Below, piece after piece: positions 7,562-15,101 of a stretch of 48,163 nucleotides of DNA. The notes below the pieces were generated by a model, which was not told the origin of the DNA, searched no databases, and saw nothing but the letters and a program-made list of their open reading frames with translations. The DNA comes from Streptomyces sp. NRRL WC-3742 (GTDB taxonomy: Bacteria; Actinomycetota; Actinomycetes; Streptomycetales; Streptomycetaceae). The position numbers and the translations under genes were made by a program. The DNA is taken from NCBI RefSeq assembly GCF_000720635.1, contig NZ_JOCF01000066.1:1-48163 (forward strand). The letters are read 5' to 3'. Numbering within the stretch: position 1 is the first letter of the stretch; each line of letters starts with the position of its first letter.

Positions 7562-8712
7562 CACCCCAGCAACGTCGTCCCCTCGCCCCCCGCGCCCAGA
7601 TCCGGCGGCAGCGTCTGCTCCGCCGTGAAGTGCAGCTGCCCGGACATGCGCACCGCCACCGCGTCGCCCAGGACCAGCCGGTCGTCGACGCCGAAGGCCA
7701 CCCGCTCGCCGGGCTCGACCCGCCGGGTGGCGCCGGACTCGCGCACCACGACCGTGCCGTTGCCCGAGCCGAGGTCCACCGCGTACGCCTGCGGGGTGTC
7801 GCCCGCCCGTTCCAGGGAGACCACCAGGTGCGCCCGGCTCACCCGCTTGACCCCCGGCGGCGACGGCAGCTCCTTCGCTGCCAGGTTGAGCCCGTGGCGC
7901 AGCGCGCCGCGCCCCAGCTGGACGGCGTCGCCCACACTCACCGGGAAGCGCAGGAACTCGCCCGCCGACAGCCCGCCGGGCAGGTCCGGGGCGGTGGCGT
8001 CGGAGACGACGAAGCTGCGGGTGACGCCGCGCGGCCCGAGCCGCTCCAGCAGCGAGCCGCAGTCGCACACGGCGCGCCCGCCGGAGCTGACGGTCGGCCA
8101 GCCGAGCAGCCCGTCCGGCCAGTGCAGCGCGGTGTCGCAGCCGATCGCCGTGCAGCGCCAGTGGCTGCGCAGGATCTGCTGCTGGTCGCGGTGGTCGGGG
8201 TCGAGCAGGCGAAGGTACTTGAGGTCCTTGACCTGGATCGCCTTGGACACCCGGTGCGCGGGCAGCGGCACGATCGCGCTGGGGCGCAGCCGCACCCGGT
8301 CGTCCGCGTCGGTGCTCCAGGCCAGGACGCGCTGCGGCTGCTCCTCGATCCAGGGTTCGGCGCGGCGCAGGTCGGTGAACAGGTCCGAGCTGATCACGTG
8401 CCGGCCGCGCTCGCGGGCCAGCCGCAGGAACACCGGGTCGGCGTAGGGCACGAACCGGACCTCGTCGAAGCCCTCCGCCCCCGGGTCCTGCCGCAGCCGC
8501 TGAAGCCGGGCGCGGTCCTCCGGCAGGAGGCTGCGCAGCAGCGAGTTGTCCCCGACCAGGCCCACCGGTGCGCCGGCGCCGTACTGCTCGCGCCAGGCGT
8601 CGCGGACGAGGAACAGCCGATCGAGCAGCGGGAACTTGCGGCCGACCGGGGGGAGGCCCTTGGACCAGCACACGTTGGAGACGTCGACGACCGCACCAGG
8701 GCGCTTGCGCAC
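7549..8712 (-). CDS. NYN/PIN-like nuclease - zinc ribbon - FHA domain protein
   Basis: A 387-residue soluble protein with three recognisable parts. Residues about 5-130 resemble the NYN (Zc3h12a-like, PIN superfamily) ribonuclease fold: AVVDVSNVCW with acidic D10 and polar N13, then GLVGDNSLL, then ADPVFLRLARERG with the closing HVISSDLF, where the family keeps acidic active-site residues. In the middle, CTAIGC and CDC give four cysteines suited to a zinc ribbon. The C-terminal region (about 275-365) is an FHA phosphothreonine-binding domain: VQLGRG, VSRAHL and DLGSGNGT. Start is ATG 8712. It converges with the two kinases, so an attractive inference is a nuclease recruited by kinase-made phosphothreonine. 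Catalytic activity is not shown. Confidence 0.82.
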   Translation of the reverse strand: MRKRPGAVVDVSNVCWSKGLPPVGRKFPLLDRLFLVRDAWREQYGAGAPVGLVGDNSLLRSLLPEDRARLQRLRQDPGAEGFDEVRFVPYADPVFLRLARERGRHVISSDLFTDLRRAEPWIEEQPQRVLAWSTDADDRVRLRPSAIVPLPAHRVSKAIQVKDLKYLRLLDPDHRDQQQILRSHWRCTAIGCDTALHWPDGLLGWPTVSSGGRAVCDCGSLLERLGPRGVTRSFVVSDATAPDLPGGLSAGEFLRFPVSVGDAVQLGRGALRHGLNLAAKELPSPPGVKRVSRAHLVVSLERAGDTPQAYAVDLGSGNGTVVVRESGATRRVEPGERVAFGVDDRLVLGDAVAVRMSGQLHFTAEQTLPPDLGAGGEGTTLLGWDGA

Positions 8713-8729
8713 CGTTCCTCCCCCTGTAA

Positions 8730-8804
8730 CCCCGCGAACTGAAGCCCCGCGAACCGAAGCCCCTCGAACTGGAACCCTTCGAACTGAGACCCCTCGAAGG
8801 TCCC
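8730..8804. repeat. 15-bp tandem repeat, five units, upstream of the NYN-FHA gene
   Basis: Units start at 8730, 8745, 8760, 8775 and 8790 with core CCCCTCGAACTGAAG, drifting toward the right end. The array begins 18 bp upstream of the NYN-FHA start codon, within the 236-bp region shared with the divergent secreted-protein gene, so it lies in or next to the promoter or leader of the former. Confidence 0.85.
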
Positions 8805-8948
8805 GGCTCCGAGCCCCTGGCGGGATGCTAACGGGCCGACAGGTCGGCCGTGGGCCGGACCGGGATCTTCGGGCCCCGTACCCCGGCCCCGTACCCCGGT
8901 CGCGTGCCGGGGCGCGCGGCGGCGGCGCGGAGTCGGCACGGTGGGGGT

Positions 8949-9917
8949 GTGCTTCGAACCCCGTGCCTCGTCGGCGCCGCCGCCCTGCTCCTGCTCGGCT
9001 CGCCCCTCGCCGGCCGCGCCGGTGCGCGGTCGTACGGCTGGGAGGTGGTCGTCGTGGACCAGGCGTCGCGCAGTGCCATGGTGCTGCAGAGCGCCGAGGA
9101 GCTGATGGCCTACCAGGGCCCGGGCCGGCTGCCCGTGGTGTGGAGCTGGAGCGCAGACCGGGAGCCCGCGCTGGCGGACCTCGGGCCCGCGCGCAGCTGG
9201 ACCAACCCCTCCGAGGCGAAGAGCCGCGTCCGGGCGGGCCGCCGGTACCTGGTGACCACCGCCTCCGGCGGGCTCGCCGCCGTCGTCGACACCGCCACCG
9301 GCCGTACCCGCTGGGCGGCGGACGTCGGCGGGGCCGCCAACCCGCACAGCATCGAGCTGCTCCCGGACGGGAACGCCGCGGTCGCGGCGAGCACGGGCGG
9401 CTGGGTGCGGGTGTACGCCGCCTCCCAGGGTCCGCGCGCCGCCGCGTACGCCGAGTACCGGCTGCCGGGCGCGCACGGGGTGCTGTGGGACGGCCGGGCG
9501 GGGCTGCTCCGGGCGGTCGGCGACGCAGAGCTGACCGCGCTGCGCGTCGGCGGCACCCCCGCCGCGCCCACCCTCACCCCCGTCCGCCGCACGCCGCTGC
9601 CCGACGGCGGCGGGCACGACCTGGCGGCCGTCCTCGGCTCGCCCGGCCGGTTCTGGGTCGCCACCCTGCGGCACCTGTACCGGTACGACCCGGACGCGGA
9701 CCGGTTCACGCCCGTACGGCTGTCGGGGCCCCACGCGGACCGGGATCTCAAGAGCGTCGGCGACGAGCCCTTCACCGGCCGGCTGCTCACCGTCGCCCCC
9801 GAGCACACCGGCCCGTGCGACTGGTGCACCTCGGTGATCACCCTGCACCGGCCCGAGGGCGCCCGGACCCTGCGGGGGACGCACCTGTACAAGGCCCGGT
9901 GGTGGAGCATCCGCTAG
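8949..9917 (+). CDS. Secreted beta-propeller-like protein (DUF6528-like)
   Basis: A 322-residue exported protein. From GTG 8949 the N-terminus is a good Sec signal (RTPCLVGAAALLLLGSPLAG, cleavage likely after AGA). The mature part has repeating beta-propeller-like segments: WEVVVVDQASRSAMVL, AAVVDTATGRTRWAA, HSIELLPDGNAAVAAS, LHGV-like and FWVATLRHLYRYD. Near the end CDWC is a Cys-x-x-Cys pair. I think it belongs to the actinobacterial DUF6528 group, which lacks a known function; that name is from memory. An upstream in-frame ATG at 8850 would bury the signal peptide behind an Arg/Pro-rich stretch, so I prefer 8949. It is divergent from the NYN-FHA gene. Confidence 0.75.
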   Translation: MLRTPCLVGAAALLLLGSPLAGRAGARSYGWEVVVVDQASRSAMVLQSAEELMAYQGPGRLPVVWSWSADREPALADLGPARSWTNPSEAKSRVRAGRRYLVTTASGGLAAVVDTATGRTRWAADVGGAANPHSIELLPDGNAAVAASTGGWVRVYAASQGPRAAAYAEYRLPGAHGVLWDGRAGLLRAVGDAELTALRVGGTPAAPTLTPVRRTPLPDGGGHDLAAVLGSPGRFWVATLRHLYRYDPDADRFTPVRLSGPHADRDLKSVGDEPFTGRLLTVAPEHTGPCDWCTSVITLHRPEGARTLRGTHLYKARWWSIR

Positions 9918-10117
9918 CAGACTGGTGACGCTCGGTAGCCGATTTGGTGGGCCGAGTCGGTGATACCACCCGATTCGCCGAAGGCATTCGGCTGATGGGG
10001 CATATTGTGTACCCCGGCAAACTACTCCAATGGAAGTCAGTTTCCCGTTGACCTCCGGAAACCATCTGCCGACTCGTGCCGACTGGGATAGCGTCGAAGG
10101 CGTCGGGGGGCCGACAC

Positions 10118-10150
10118 CGATCCGATGCCGATCCGGTGCTGATCCGATGC
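10118..10150 (+). promoter_or_regulatory. Three 11-bp direct repeats upstream of a small operon
   Basis: CGATCCGATGC, CGATCCGGTGC and TGATCCGATGC lie head to tail at 10118, 10129 and 10140, one helical turn apart, ending 54 bp before the start of the small repeat-protein gene. Such spacing resembles direct-repeat sites of SARP-type activators, but I see no -10 box at the usual distance. The rest of the 9918-10204 gap contains an AT-richer stretch around 9995-10035 that could hold a promoter. Confidence 0.45.
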
Positions 10151-10204
10151 ACGAGAACACCAGCCGCTGGCCGTGAACGGCCGGAATACGCCATGGAGAA
10201 AAAC

Positions 10205-10648
10205 ATGACGACGATGCGGAACCCGCAGAACGCGCTCGGCGCACCGCACCCGGGGAATTCCCTGGTGAATTCCGCGGTGAATTCCGCGGTGGATTCCAGG
10301 GCCGACTCCGGGCCCGACTCCGTCCACGGTTCCACCCTGGACCCCACCCCGGAGAAGAAGTCCGAGAGGATCGACGACCTCCAGCTCGCCGTCGACTCCC
10401 TCGCGGCGTTCCCCGCCCGGGGCGCCACCGGCGGCTCCGACGTCACCGAGAGGCTCGCGGCCGTCGCCGACCTGTGCCGGTCGGTGGACGCCGTCCTCGA
10501 CAGCCTCGTCGTCCAGGCCGCCGCCGAGGCCGCCGAGGAAGGCTGGACCGCCGCCCGGATGGCCGCCGAACACTCCGGCTACTACGCCCGGTTGCAGCGC
10601 GCGCTGCTCCCCGCGGGCGGCGTCGGCACCGGGCTGACGGAGCAGTGA
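10205..10648 (+). CDS. Small unknown protein with N-terminal tetrapeptide repeats
   Basis: A 147-residue protein I do not recognise. Residues about 15-45 are a run of four-residue repeats ending in NS or DS (LVNS, AVNS, AVDS, RADS, GPDS), encoded by a 12-bp DNA repeat and likely disordered. Residues 50-147 look helical (LQLAVDSLAAF, VTERLAAVADLC, AVLDSLVVQAAAEAAEEG), with no signal peptide or membrane segment. ATG 10205 is chosen because GGAG lies 6 nt upstream; ATG 10193, four codons earlier, lacks a good site. The stop overlaps the GTG of the following thioesterase gene (GTGA), so the two are translationally coupled and probably act together. Function unknown. Confidence 0.65.
   Translation: MTTMRNPQNALGAPHPGNSLVNSAVNSAVDSRADSGPDSVHGSTLDPTPEKKSERIDDLQLAVDSLAAFPARGATGGSDVTERLAAVADLCRSVDAVLDSLVVQAAAEAAEEGWTAARMAAEHSGYYARLQRALLPAGGVGTGLTEQ
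10252..10323 (+). repeat. 12-bp in-frame tandem repeat, six units
   Basis: Units start every 12 bp from 10252; typical unit GGTGAATTCCGC, with units at 10264 and 10276 identical. It lies inside the coding sequence of the small unknown protein and encodes its x-x-N/D-S tetrapeptides. Confidence 0.85.
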
Positions 10649-11175
10649 GCGCGGCGAGCCCCGTCGGGCACGTGCTGTCCTGCCCCACCCGGTGGAGCGA
10701 CGTCGACGAGAACGGGCACATCAACAACGCCCGGCTGGTCGGCTACATCCAGGAGGGGATTTACGACCTGTTCTGCCACCACGCGACCGCCGTCCGGGAA
10801 TCGCTGTTCCCCTCCGGATTCATCATCGCGAGGCACGAGATCGATTATCTGGAGCAGTTGCACCACCGCCCCGAGCCGCTGTCCGTACGGTTGACCGTGG
10901 AACGGCTCGGGCGGAGTTCCGCACATGTGGAAGTGAATGTCTGCCGGACGTCCCTCACGTTTATGCGGGCGCGCACGGTCGTGGTCGCACGTGACCGGGA
11001 ATCCGGGCGTTCGCGCAATCTCAGCCAGAGCGAGAGGCGCTTTCTCGCAGGGTTTATGCCCGAGGCCGAGCCGGCCGCGTCCCTCAAGGCCCCGGCGCAG
11101 CGGGTGCCCTCCGGTGGTGGCAGAGCGTCATCACCGTCCGGACCGCGTCGCCTCTGCCGTACGGCGGCGGGCTGA
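10645..11175 (+). CDS. Acyl-CoA thioesterase, hotdog (4HBT) family
   Basis: A 176-residue hotdog-fold protein. The 4-hydroxybenzoyl-CoA-thioesterase-like signature TRWSDVDENGHINNARLV is near residues 15-32; the Asp and following Asn/Gly-His residues form the usual catalytic patch. Further hotdog strands are seen in IIARHEIDYL and AHVEVNVCRTSL. The family hydrolyses acyl-CoA or acyl-carrier thioesters; the substrate here cannot be told. The C-terminal 35 residues are Pro/Ser/Arg-rich and probably disordered. It starts at GTG 10645, overlapping the stop of the upstream small protein by four bases, which implies coupled translation. It is not adjacent to the PKS-NRPS cluster, so a link is not supported. 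Confidence 0.85.
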   Translation: MSAASPVGHVLSCPTRWSDVDENGHINNARLVGYIQEGIYDLFCHHATAVRESLFPSGFIIARHEIDYLEQLHHRPEPLSVRLTVERLGRSSAHVEVNVCRTSLTFMRARTVVVARDRESGRSRNLSQSERRFLAGFMPEAEPAASLKAPAQRVPSGGGRASSPSGPRRLCRTAAG

Positions 11176-11252
11176 GGGCCCGCAGTACGCTGAGCAGGAC
11201 GGGCACCGGTGCCGTCCCGCCGGTCGCCCACGCCGACCGGAAGGAGGACGTG

Positions 11253-11648
11253 ATGACCATCTCCTGGGAGGACTTCCTCGCCCGCATCGTCGAACGCGGA
11301 GAGTACCGGGGCGAGGCCGAGGCCGACCACGCCGCCCGCGTCGTGCTGGCGCTCCTGGGCGAGCACCTCGTCGGCGCCGATCGCAACGAACTCGCCGCCG
11401 CCCTGCCGGACACCTACGCGGGCCTGCTGCGCGACGCCCGTCCCGCCGCCGAACCGCTGACCGCCGAACGCTTCGTCCAGGCCGTCGTCGGCTGGATCGA
11501 CGGCGCGACGGAGGCGACCGCCAAGTGGGACATCGGGGCGGTGCTGAGCACGGTCGCCGACCTGGTCCCGGCAGAGGTCGTCGACCGGGTGCTCGAGCAA
11601 CTGCCGGACGGCTACGACCTGCTGTTCGGCCACCCGATGCGGGCCTGA
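11253..11648 (+). CDS. DUF2267 family protein
   Basis: A 131-residue acidic, all-helical soluble protein of the DUF2267 type: SWEDFLARIVERGEY, AADHAARVVLALLGEHL-like helix, NELAAALPDTYAGLL and FVQAVVGWID. These proteins are frequent in actinobacteria and have no firm function. ATG 11253 is chosen because AAGGAGG (11241-11247) is ideally spaced at 5 nt; the in-frame GTG 11250 would be too close. The gene is monocistronic and is followed by a strong hairpin shared with the convergent sigma factor gene. Confidence 0.85.
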   Translation: MTISWEDFLARIVERGEYRGEAEADHAARVVLALLGEHLVGADRNELAAALPDTYAGLLRDARPAAEPLTAERFVQAVVGWIDGATEATAKWDIGAVLSTVADLVPAEVVDRVLEQLPDGYDLLFGHPMRA

Positions 11649-11692
11649 CGGGGAGGCCGGGGCCTGACGGGGCCGGCGGGTGCGCCAGGAGC

Positions 11693-11731
11693 GGGGAGTG
11701 GGAAGTCGGCCGGGCCGACCTCCCACTCCCC
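11693..11731. terminator. Bidirectional terminator hairpin
   Basis: Arms GGGGAGTGGGA (11693-11703) and TCCCACTCCCC (11721-11731) pair perfectly; after one A/C mismatch the stem continues with GTCGG/CCGAC and a CCGGG loop. It lies between the convergent DUF2267 and sigma factor genes and has no T-tract, as is common in these genomes. Confidence 0.8.
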
Positions 11732-11737
11732 GGGCGC

Positions 11738-12631
11738 TCAGCGGCCGACCTCGCTCTCCCGCTCGACCCGCGACAGCTTCTCCGGATTGCGCACGATGTA
11801 GAGCGCACTGATCAGGCCGCCGTCGATCCGCACCGACACCACGTCGTCGATCTCCCCGTCCAACCGCACGACCAGGGCCGGGCCGCCGTTGACCTGCACC
11901 ACCCGGGCCTGCGCCCTGTCCCGGAGCAGGGGCAGCCCGGTGGCCAGCGCGCGGGCCACCCGGTCGGCGCCGACGATCGGCTCGACCACACTCGGCCGCA
12001 CCCCGCCGCCGTCGCCCAGCAGGACGACGTCCGGGGCGAGCAGGTCGAGCAGGTCCTGGAGATCGCCGGTCTCGAGCGCCCGCCGGAACGCCTCGATCGC
12101 GTTCCGGCCCTCCGCCGCCGTCACGACGCTGCGCGGGCGGCGCTCCGCGACGTGGGCCCGTGCGCGGTGCGCGATCTGACGCACCGTCGCCGTCGGCCTG
12201 CCGACGGCCTCCGCGATCTCCCCGTAGTCCAGCGCGAACACCTCGCGCAGTACGAACACCGCCCGCTCGACGGGCGTGAGCGTCTCCAGCACCAGCAGCA
12301 TCGCCATCGAGATGCTGTCGGCCAGCTCGACGTCCTCGGCCACGTCGGGCGCCGTCAACAGCGGCTCGGGCAGCCAGGGCCCCACGTACGACTCCCTGCG
12401 CCGCCCGAGCACCCGCAACCGGCCCAGCGCCTGCCGGGTGGCGATCCGCACCAGGTAGGCGCGCTGGTTGTGGACCTCGCCCCGATCGACGGCCGACCAG
12501 CGCAGCCAGGTCTCCTGCACGACGTCCTCGGCGTCGGCGGCCGAGCCGAGCATCTCGTACGCGACGGTGAACAGCAGGCTGCGGTGGGCGAGGAACGCCT
12601 CGGTGCCGTCGTCCACAGTTCGCTCGATCAT
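11738..12631 (-). CDS. ECF41-type (SigJ-like) sigma factor with fused SnoaL-like domain
   Basis: RNA polymerase sigma factor of 297 aa. Region 2 is seen at about residues 10-70 (LLFTVAYEMLGSAADAEDVV, then VQETWLRW), region 4 at about 110-165 (LTPVERAVFVLREVF, then YGEIAEAVGR), followed by a C-terminal SnoaL-like domain (about 175-290). A fused SnoaL_2-like extension in place of a separate anti-sigma factor is the hallmark of group ECF41. Start is ATG 12631, in a short leader downstream of a matching ECF41-type promoter, suggesting autoregulation. The divergent neighbour is an AhpD-like carboxymuconolactone decarboxylase-family gene, the typical ECF41 target. Inducing signal is unknown. Confidence 0.92.
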   Translation of the reverse strand: MIERTVDDGTEAFLAHRSLLFTVAYEMLGSAADAEDVVQETWLRWSAVDRGEVHNQRAYLVRIATRQALGRLRVLGRRRESYVGPWLPEPLLTAPDVAEDVELADSISMAMLLVLETLTPVERAVFVLREVFALDYGEIAEAVGRPTATVRQIAHRARAHVAERRPRSVVTAAEGRNAIEAFRRALETGDLQDLLDLLAPDVVLLGDGGGVRPSVVEPIVGADRVARALATGLPLLRDRAQARVVQVNGGPALVVRLDGEIDDVVSVRIDGGLISALYIVRNPEKLSRVERESEVGR

Positions 12632-12665
12632 CGTTCGCCCCTTCACTCCGGTGTGTCGCACACGA

Positions 12666-12692
12666 GACGCCGGAGACCGCCGTTCCGTGACA
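12666..12692 (-). promoter_or_regulatory. ECF41-type promoter for the sigma factor gene
   Basis: Read on the minus strand: TGTCACG, exactly 16 nt, then CGTC. The known ECF41 consensus is TGTCACA-N16-CGTC, so only the last base of the -35 differs. The -10 ends 35 bp upstream of the sigma factor ATG. Confidence 0.8.
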
Positions 12693-12726
12693 CCGGCCCG
12701 CCGTGACGCAGGCCACAGTCCCCGCC

Positions 12727-12753
12727 TGTCACGCCGGGCGGGGCGGCGGCATC
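12727..12753 (+). promoter_or_regulatory. ECF41-type promoter for the AhpD-like gene
   Basis: TGTCACG at 12727-12733, 16 nt, then CATC at 12750-12753, one base off the CGTC -10 consensus of ECF41. It points toward the AhpD-like gene 55 bp downstream and mirrors the promoter of the divergent sigma factor gene. Confidence 0.65.
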
Positions 12754-12807
12754 CCATGTTCGTCCGGTGCGGACGGCACGGGACACCACGAGAGCGAGGA
12801 CGACGTC

Positions 12808-13293
12808 ATGACCGTTCGATTCAACCTGTTCGACAGCCCGACCGCGGCGAAGGTCGCCAAGCGCTTCTACAACACCTCCCTGGCCCTCCAGGAATCCACC
12901 CTCCCGGACACCACCCGGCACCTGGTGGAACTGCGCGCCAGCCAGATCAACGGCTGCGGCTTCTGCGTCGACATCCACACCAAGGAGGCCACCGCCGCCG
13001 GCGAAACCCCCCTCCGCCTCAACCTCGTCGCCGCCTGGCGCCACACCACCGTCTTCACCGCCCCCGAACGCGCCGCCCTCGCCCTCACCGAAGAGGCCAC
13101 CCGCCTCGCCGACTCATCCCAGAGCGTCTCCGACACCACCTGGTCCGAGGCCCGCAAGCACTACGACGACGACCAACTCGGCGCCCTGGTCTGCACCATC
13201 GCCCTGATCAACGCCGCCAACCGCATGAGCGTCACCCTCCACAACCAGGGCGGCTCCTACGAACCCGACACCTTCACAGCCCTCCGCGACTGA
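12808..13293 (+). CDS. AhpD-like / carboxymuconolactone decarboxylase-family protein
   Basis: A 161-residue all-helical protein with the AhpD-type peroxidatic core: E41, then GCGFCVDIH giving C50-x-x-C53-x-x-x-H57. This E/C/C/H arrangement is the proton-relay and thiol redox centre of alkylhydroperoxidase D-like enzymes, so peroxide or other thiol-dependent redox chemistry in the cytoplasm is likely. GAGGA at 12796-12800 serves ATG 12808. The gene is divergent from the ECF41 sigma factor gene and preceded by a matching ECF41-like promoter, so it is the probable regulon member (the COE gene of this sigma group). Physiological substrate unknown. Confidence 0.9.
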   Translation: MTVRFNLFDSPTAAKVAKRFYNTSLALQESTLPDTTRHLVELRASQINGCGFCVDIHTKEATAAGETPLRLNLVAAWRHTTVFTAPERAALALTEEATRLADSSQSVSDTTWSEARKHYDDDQLGALVCTIALINAANRMSVTLHNQGGSYEPDTFTALRD

Positions 13294-13446
13294 CACCCAC
13301 CCGCCGCCGCTACCAGACGACGACCCCGCCGCCCGGCACGAGCCGTGAGGCGCAGGTTTCATGGGCTGGTGAACGTTTTCGAGGCGCGGATGCGGGACCG
13401 GGTTCGGTGATGCGCGCGGCGGCCCGGCTGTTCTGATGGGCGGTGG

Positions 13447-14388
13447 TCAGCGGCAGAGGGCGGCGGCGCCGATGAGGCCGGCGTCGGTGCCGAGTTCGGC
13501 GCGGCGTACGTGGAGGGCCTCCAGGTAGGGGAGGACGGCGTAGGTGCGGAGGTGGTGGGTGAGCGGGGTGAACAGGACGTCTCCGGCGGTGGCGACGCCG
13601 CCGCCCACCACCACCCGGTCGAGGTCGACCAGTGCGGCGGTGGCGGCGATCCCGGCCGCCAGTGCCTGTGCGGCGCGGTCGAAGGCGGCGAGGGCGATCG
13701 GGTCGCCCGCCTCGGCGGCGGTGGCGACGGCGCGGGCCGTACGGTCCTCGCCGGTCGGGCGCCATCCTGCGGCGAGGGCGCGGCGCGCGATGGCCGTACC
13801 GCTGGCGACGCCCTCCAGGCAGCCGCGCGAGCCGCAGGGGCAGGGGTCGCCGTCGAGGTCCACGGTGATGTGGCCCAGGTGCCCGGCGTTGCCGCTGGGG
13901 CCGGGGCGTACGGCGCCGTCCAGCACCAGGCCCGCGCCGACGCCCGTCGACACCACCAGGCACAGCGCGTTTGCGGCCCCCCGCGCCGCGCCCTGCCAGT
14001 GCTCGGCGGCGGCCATCGCCACGCCGTCCCCGGCGAGTCGGACGGGCAGGGCGCGGGCCGCGACCGCCGGGTGGGCGGAAGCCTCGGCGACCAGCGGGAA
14101 GCCGCGCCAGCCGGGGATGTTGACGGGGCTGACCGTCCCCGCCACGAGGTCCACCGGGCCCGCGCTGCCGATGCCGACGGCCGTCACGGCGTCCCAGTCG
14201 GCGGTGGCGGCGAGATGGTCGAGCACGCGGTGCACGACGGCGAGGACCTCCTCGCCCGGCGCCTTCGCGGGGGTGGGGAGTTGGAGGCGGTGGCGGAGCC
14301 TGCCGTCGCCGTCGACCAGCGCCCCGGCGATCTTGGTGCCGCCGATGTCGACGGCGGCGAACAGCGGTCTGGCGGTGGTGAGGCTCAT
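13447..14388 (-). CDS. ROK-family sugar kinase (glucokinase-like)
   Basis: A 313-residue ROK protein: N-terminal ATP phosphate motif AAVDIGGTKIAGALV (residues 11-25), a catalytic-Asp region LAGDGVAMAAAEHW, a second phosphate-binding segment STGVGAGLVLDG, and the ROK zinc site GHLGHI with CPCGSRGCLE. It lacks the N-terminal winged helix of ROK repressors, so it is a kinase phosphorylating glucose or a related hexose. Length and motifs are intact. It is convergent with the AhpD-like gene and divergent from the DUF1707 gene. In the 153 bp downstream (13294-13446) I saw no strong hairpin. Exact sugar specificity cannot be read from the sequence. Confidence 0.9.
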   Translation of the reverse strand: MSLTTARPLFAAVDIGGTKIAGALVDGDGRLRHRLQLPTPAKAPGEEVLAVVHRVLDHLAATADWDAVTAVGIGSAGPVDLVAGTVSPVNIPGWRGFPLVAEASAHPAVAARALPVRLAGDGVAMAAAEHWQGAARGAANALCLVVSTGVGAGLVLDGAVRPGPSGNAGHLGHITVDLDGDPCPCGSRGCLEGVASGTAIARRALAAGWRPTGEDRTARAVATAAEAGDPIALAAFDRAAQALAAGIAATAALVDLDRVVVGGGVATAGDVLFTPLTHHLRTYAVLPYLEALHVRRAELGTDAGLIGAAALCR

Positions 14389-14476
14389 CGCGTCGGGCTC
14401 CAGATCTACGGGTGCGGCGTCGCACAGCGTAGATCACGTGCGCGGGGCCGCAGTCGCCTGCCGTACAGTCGCCGGC

Positions 14477-15037
14477 ATGAGCGATGAGCGGTTGCCGGCT
14501 GTGCGTGCGGGGGATGCGGACCGGGAGGCGGTCGCCGACCGGCTGCGGATCGCGGCGGGGGAGGGGCGGATCGAGCTCGCCGAGCTGGACGAGCGGCTGG
14601 AGCTCGCCTTCGCCGCCCGGACGTACCGCGAACTCGACGAGCTGGTGGCCGACTTGGGCCCGAGGGCGGCAGGCTCCCTCGCTGCGGACGAGGTGATGGT
14701 CCTGCAGCCGACCATCACCAACATCGTGCGGAAGGGCCGGTGGACCGTCCCGCGAAGGATCGTCGCCGAGTGCCGCATGAACCAGGTCATCCTCGACTTC
14801 ACCGAAGCCCACTGCCCCCACGGCGAGGTGACCGTCGAGGCCACCTGCCGCGGAGGCCGCGTCCGCCTGATCCTCCCCCGGAGCTGGGCCCTCCGCATCG
14901 ACCCGACCAGCACCGACACCCACCACATCCTTAACAGGGCCACCACCGCCGAACCCGCCCCCGGCGCCCCCCTGATCACCCTCATCGGCCACCCGGGCAT
15001 CGGCCGCATCAAGATCAAGCAGCCCACCAAGGGCTGA
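14477..15037 (+). CDS. DUF1707 / LiaF-like domain protein
   Basis: A 186-residue soluble protein. Residues about 5-58 form the DUF1707 domain (VRAGDADREAVADRL, AAGEGRIELAELDERL, TYRELDELVADL), a short helical module frequent in actinobacterial regulatory and membrane proteins. The C-terminal half (about 75-180) has repeated beta-strand patterns such as VPRRIVAECRMNQVILDF and TVEATCRGGRVRLILP, resembling the C-terminal domain of LiaF-type cell-wall stress proteins, where surfaces of this type sit under the membrane. No membrane helix is present. It is divergent from the ROK kinase gene and ends at a bidirectional hairpin shared with the P450 gene. Confidence 0.85.
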   Translation: MSDERLPAVRAGDADREAVADRLRIAAGEGRIELAELDERLELAFAARTYRELDELVADLGPRAAGSLAADEVMVLQPTITNIVRKGRWTVPRRIVAECRMNQVILDFTEAHCPHGEVTVEATCRGGRVRLILPRSWALRIDPTSTDTHHILNRATTAEPAPGAPLITLIGHPGIGRIKIKQPTKG

Positions 15038-15058
15038 CGCCCGCAGGGGTCGGCCTGC

Positions 15059-15087
15059 GCAGGAAGTCGGGCCCGCCGACTTCCTGC
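15059..15087. terminator. Bidirectional terminator hairpin
   Basis: Perfect 12-bp stem GCAGGAAGTCGG (15059-15070) with CCGACTTCCTGC (15076-15087) and a 5-nt loop, between the convergent DUF1707 and cytochrome P450 genes. Confidence 0.85.
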
Positions 15088-15101
15088 TGCGGGCCCGGGG
15101 T

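Noticed and set aside
10118..10150. Definite SARP binding box
   Set aside because: The 11-bp phasing fits, but no -10 element is at the required distance and no SARP gene is in the window; reported only as repeats.
13294..13446. Possible terminator between the AhpD-like and ROK genes
   Set aside because: Only weak, GC-rich partial pairings; nothing comparable to the hairpins at the other convergent junctions.
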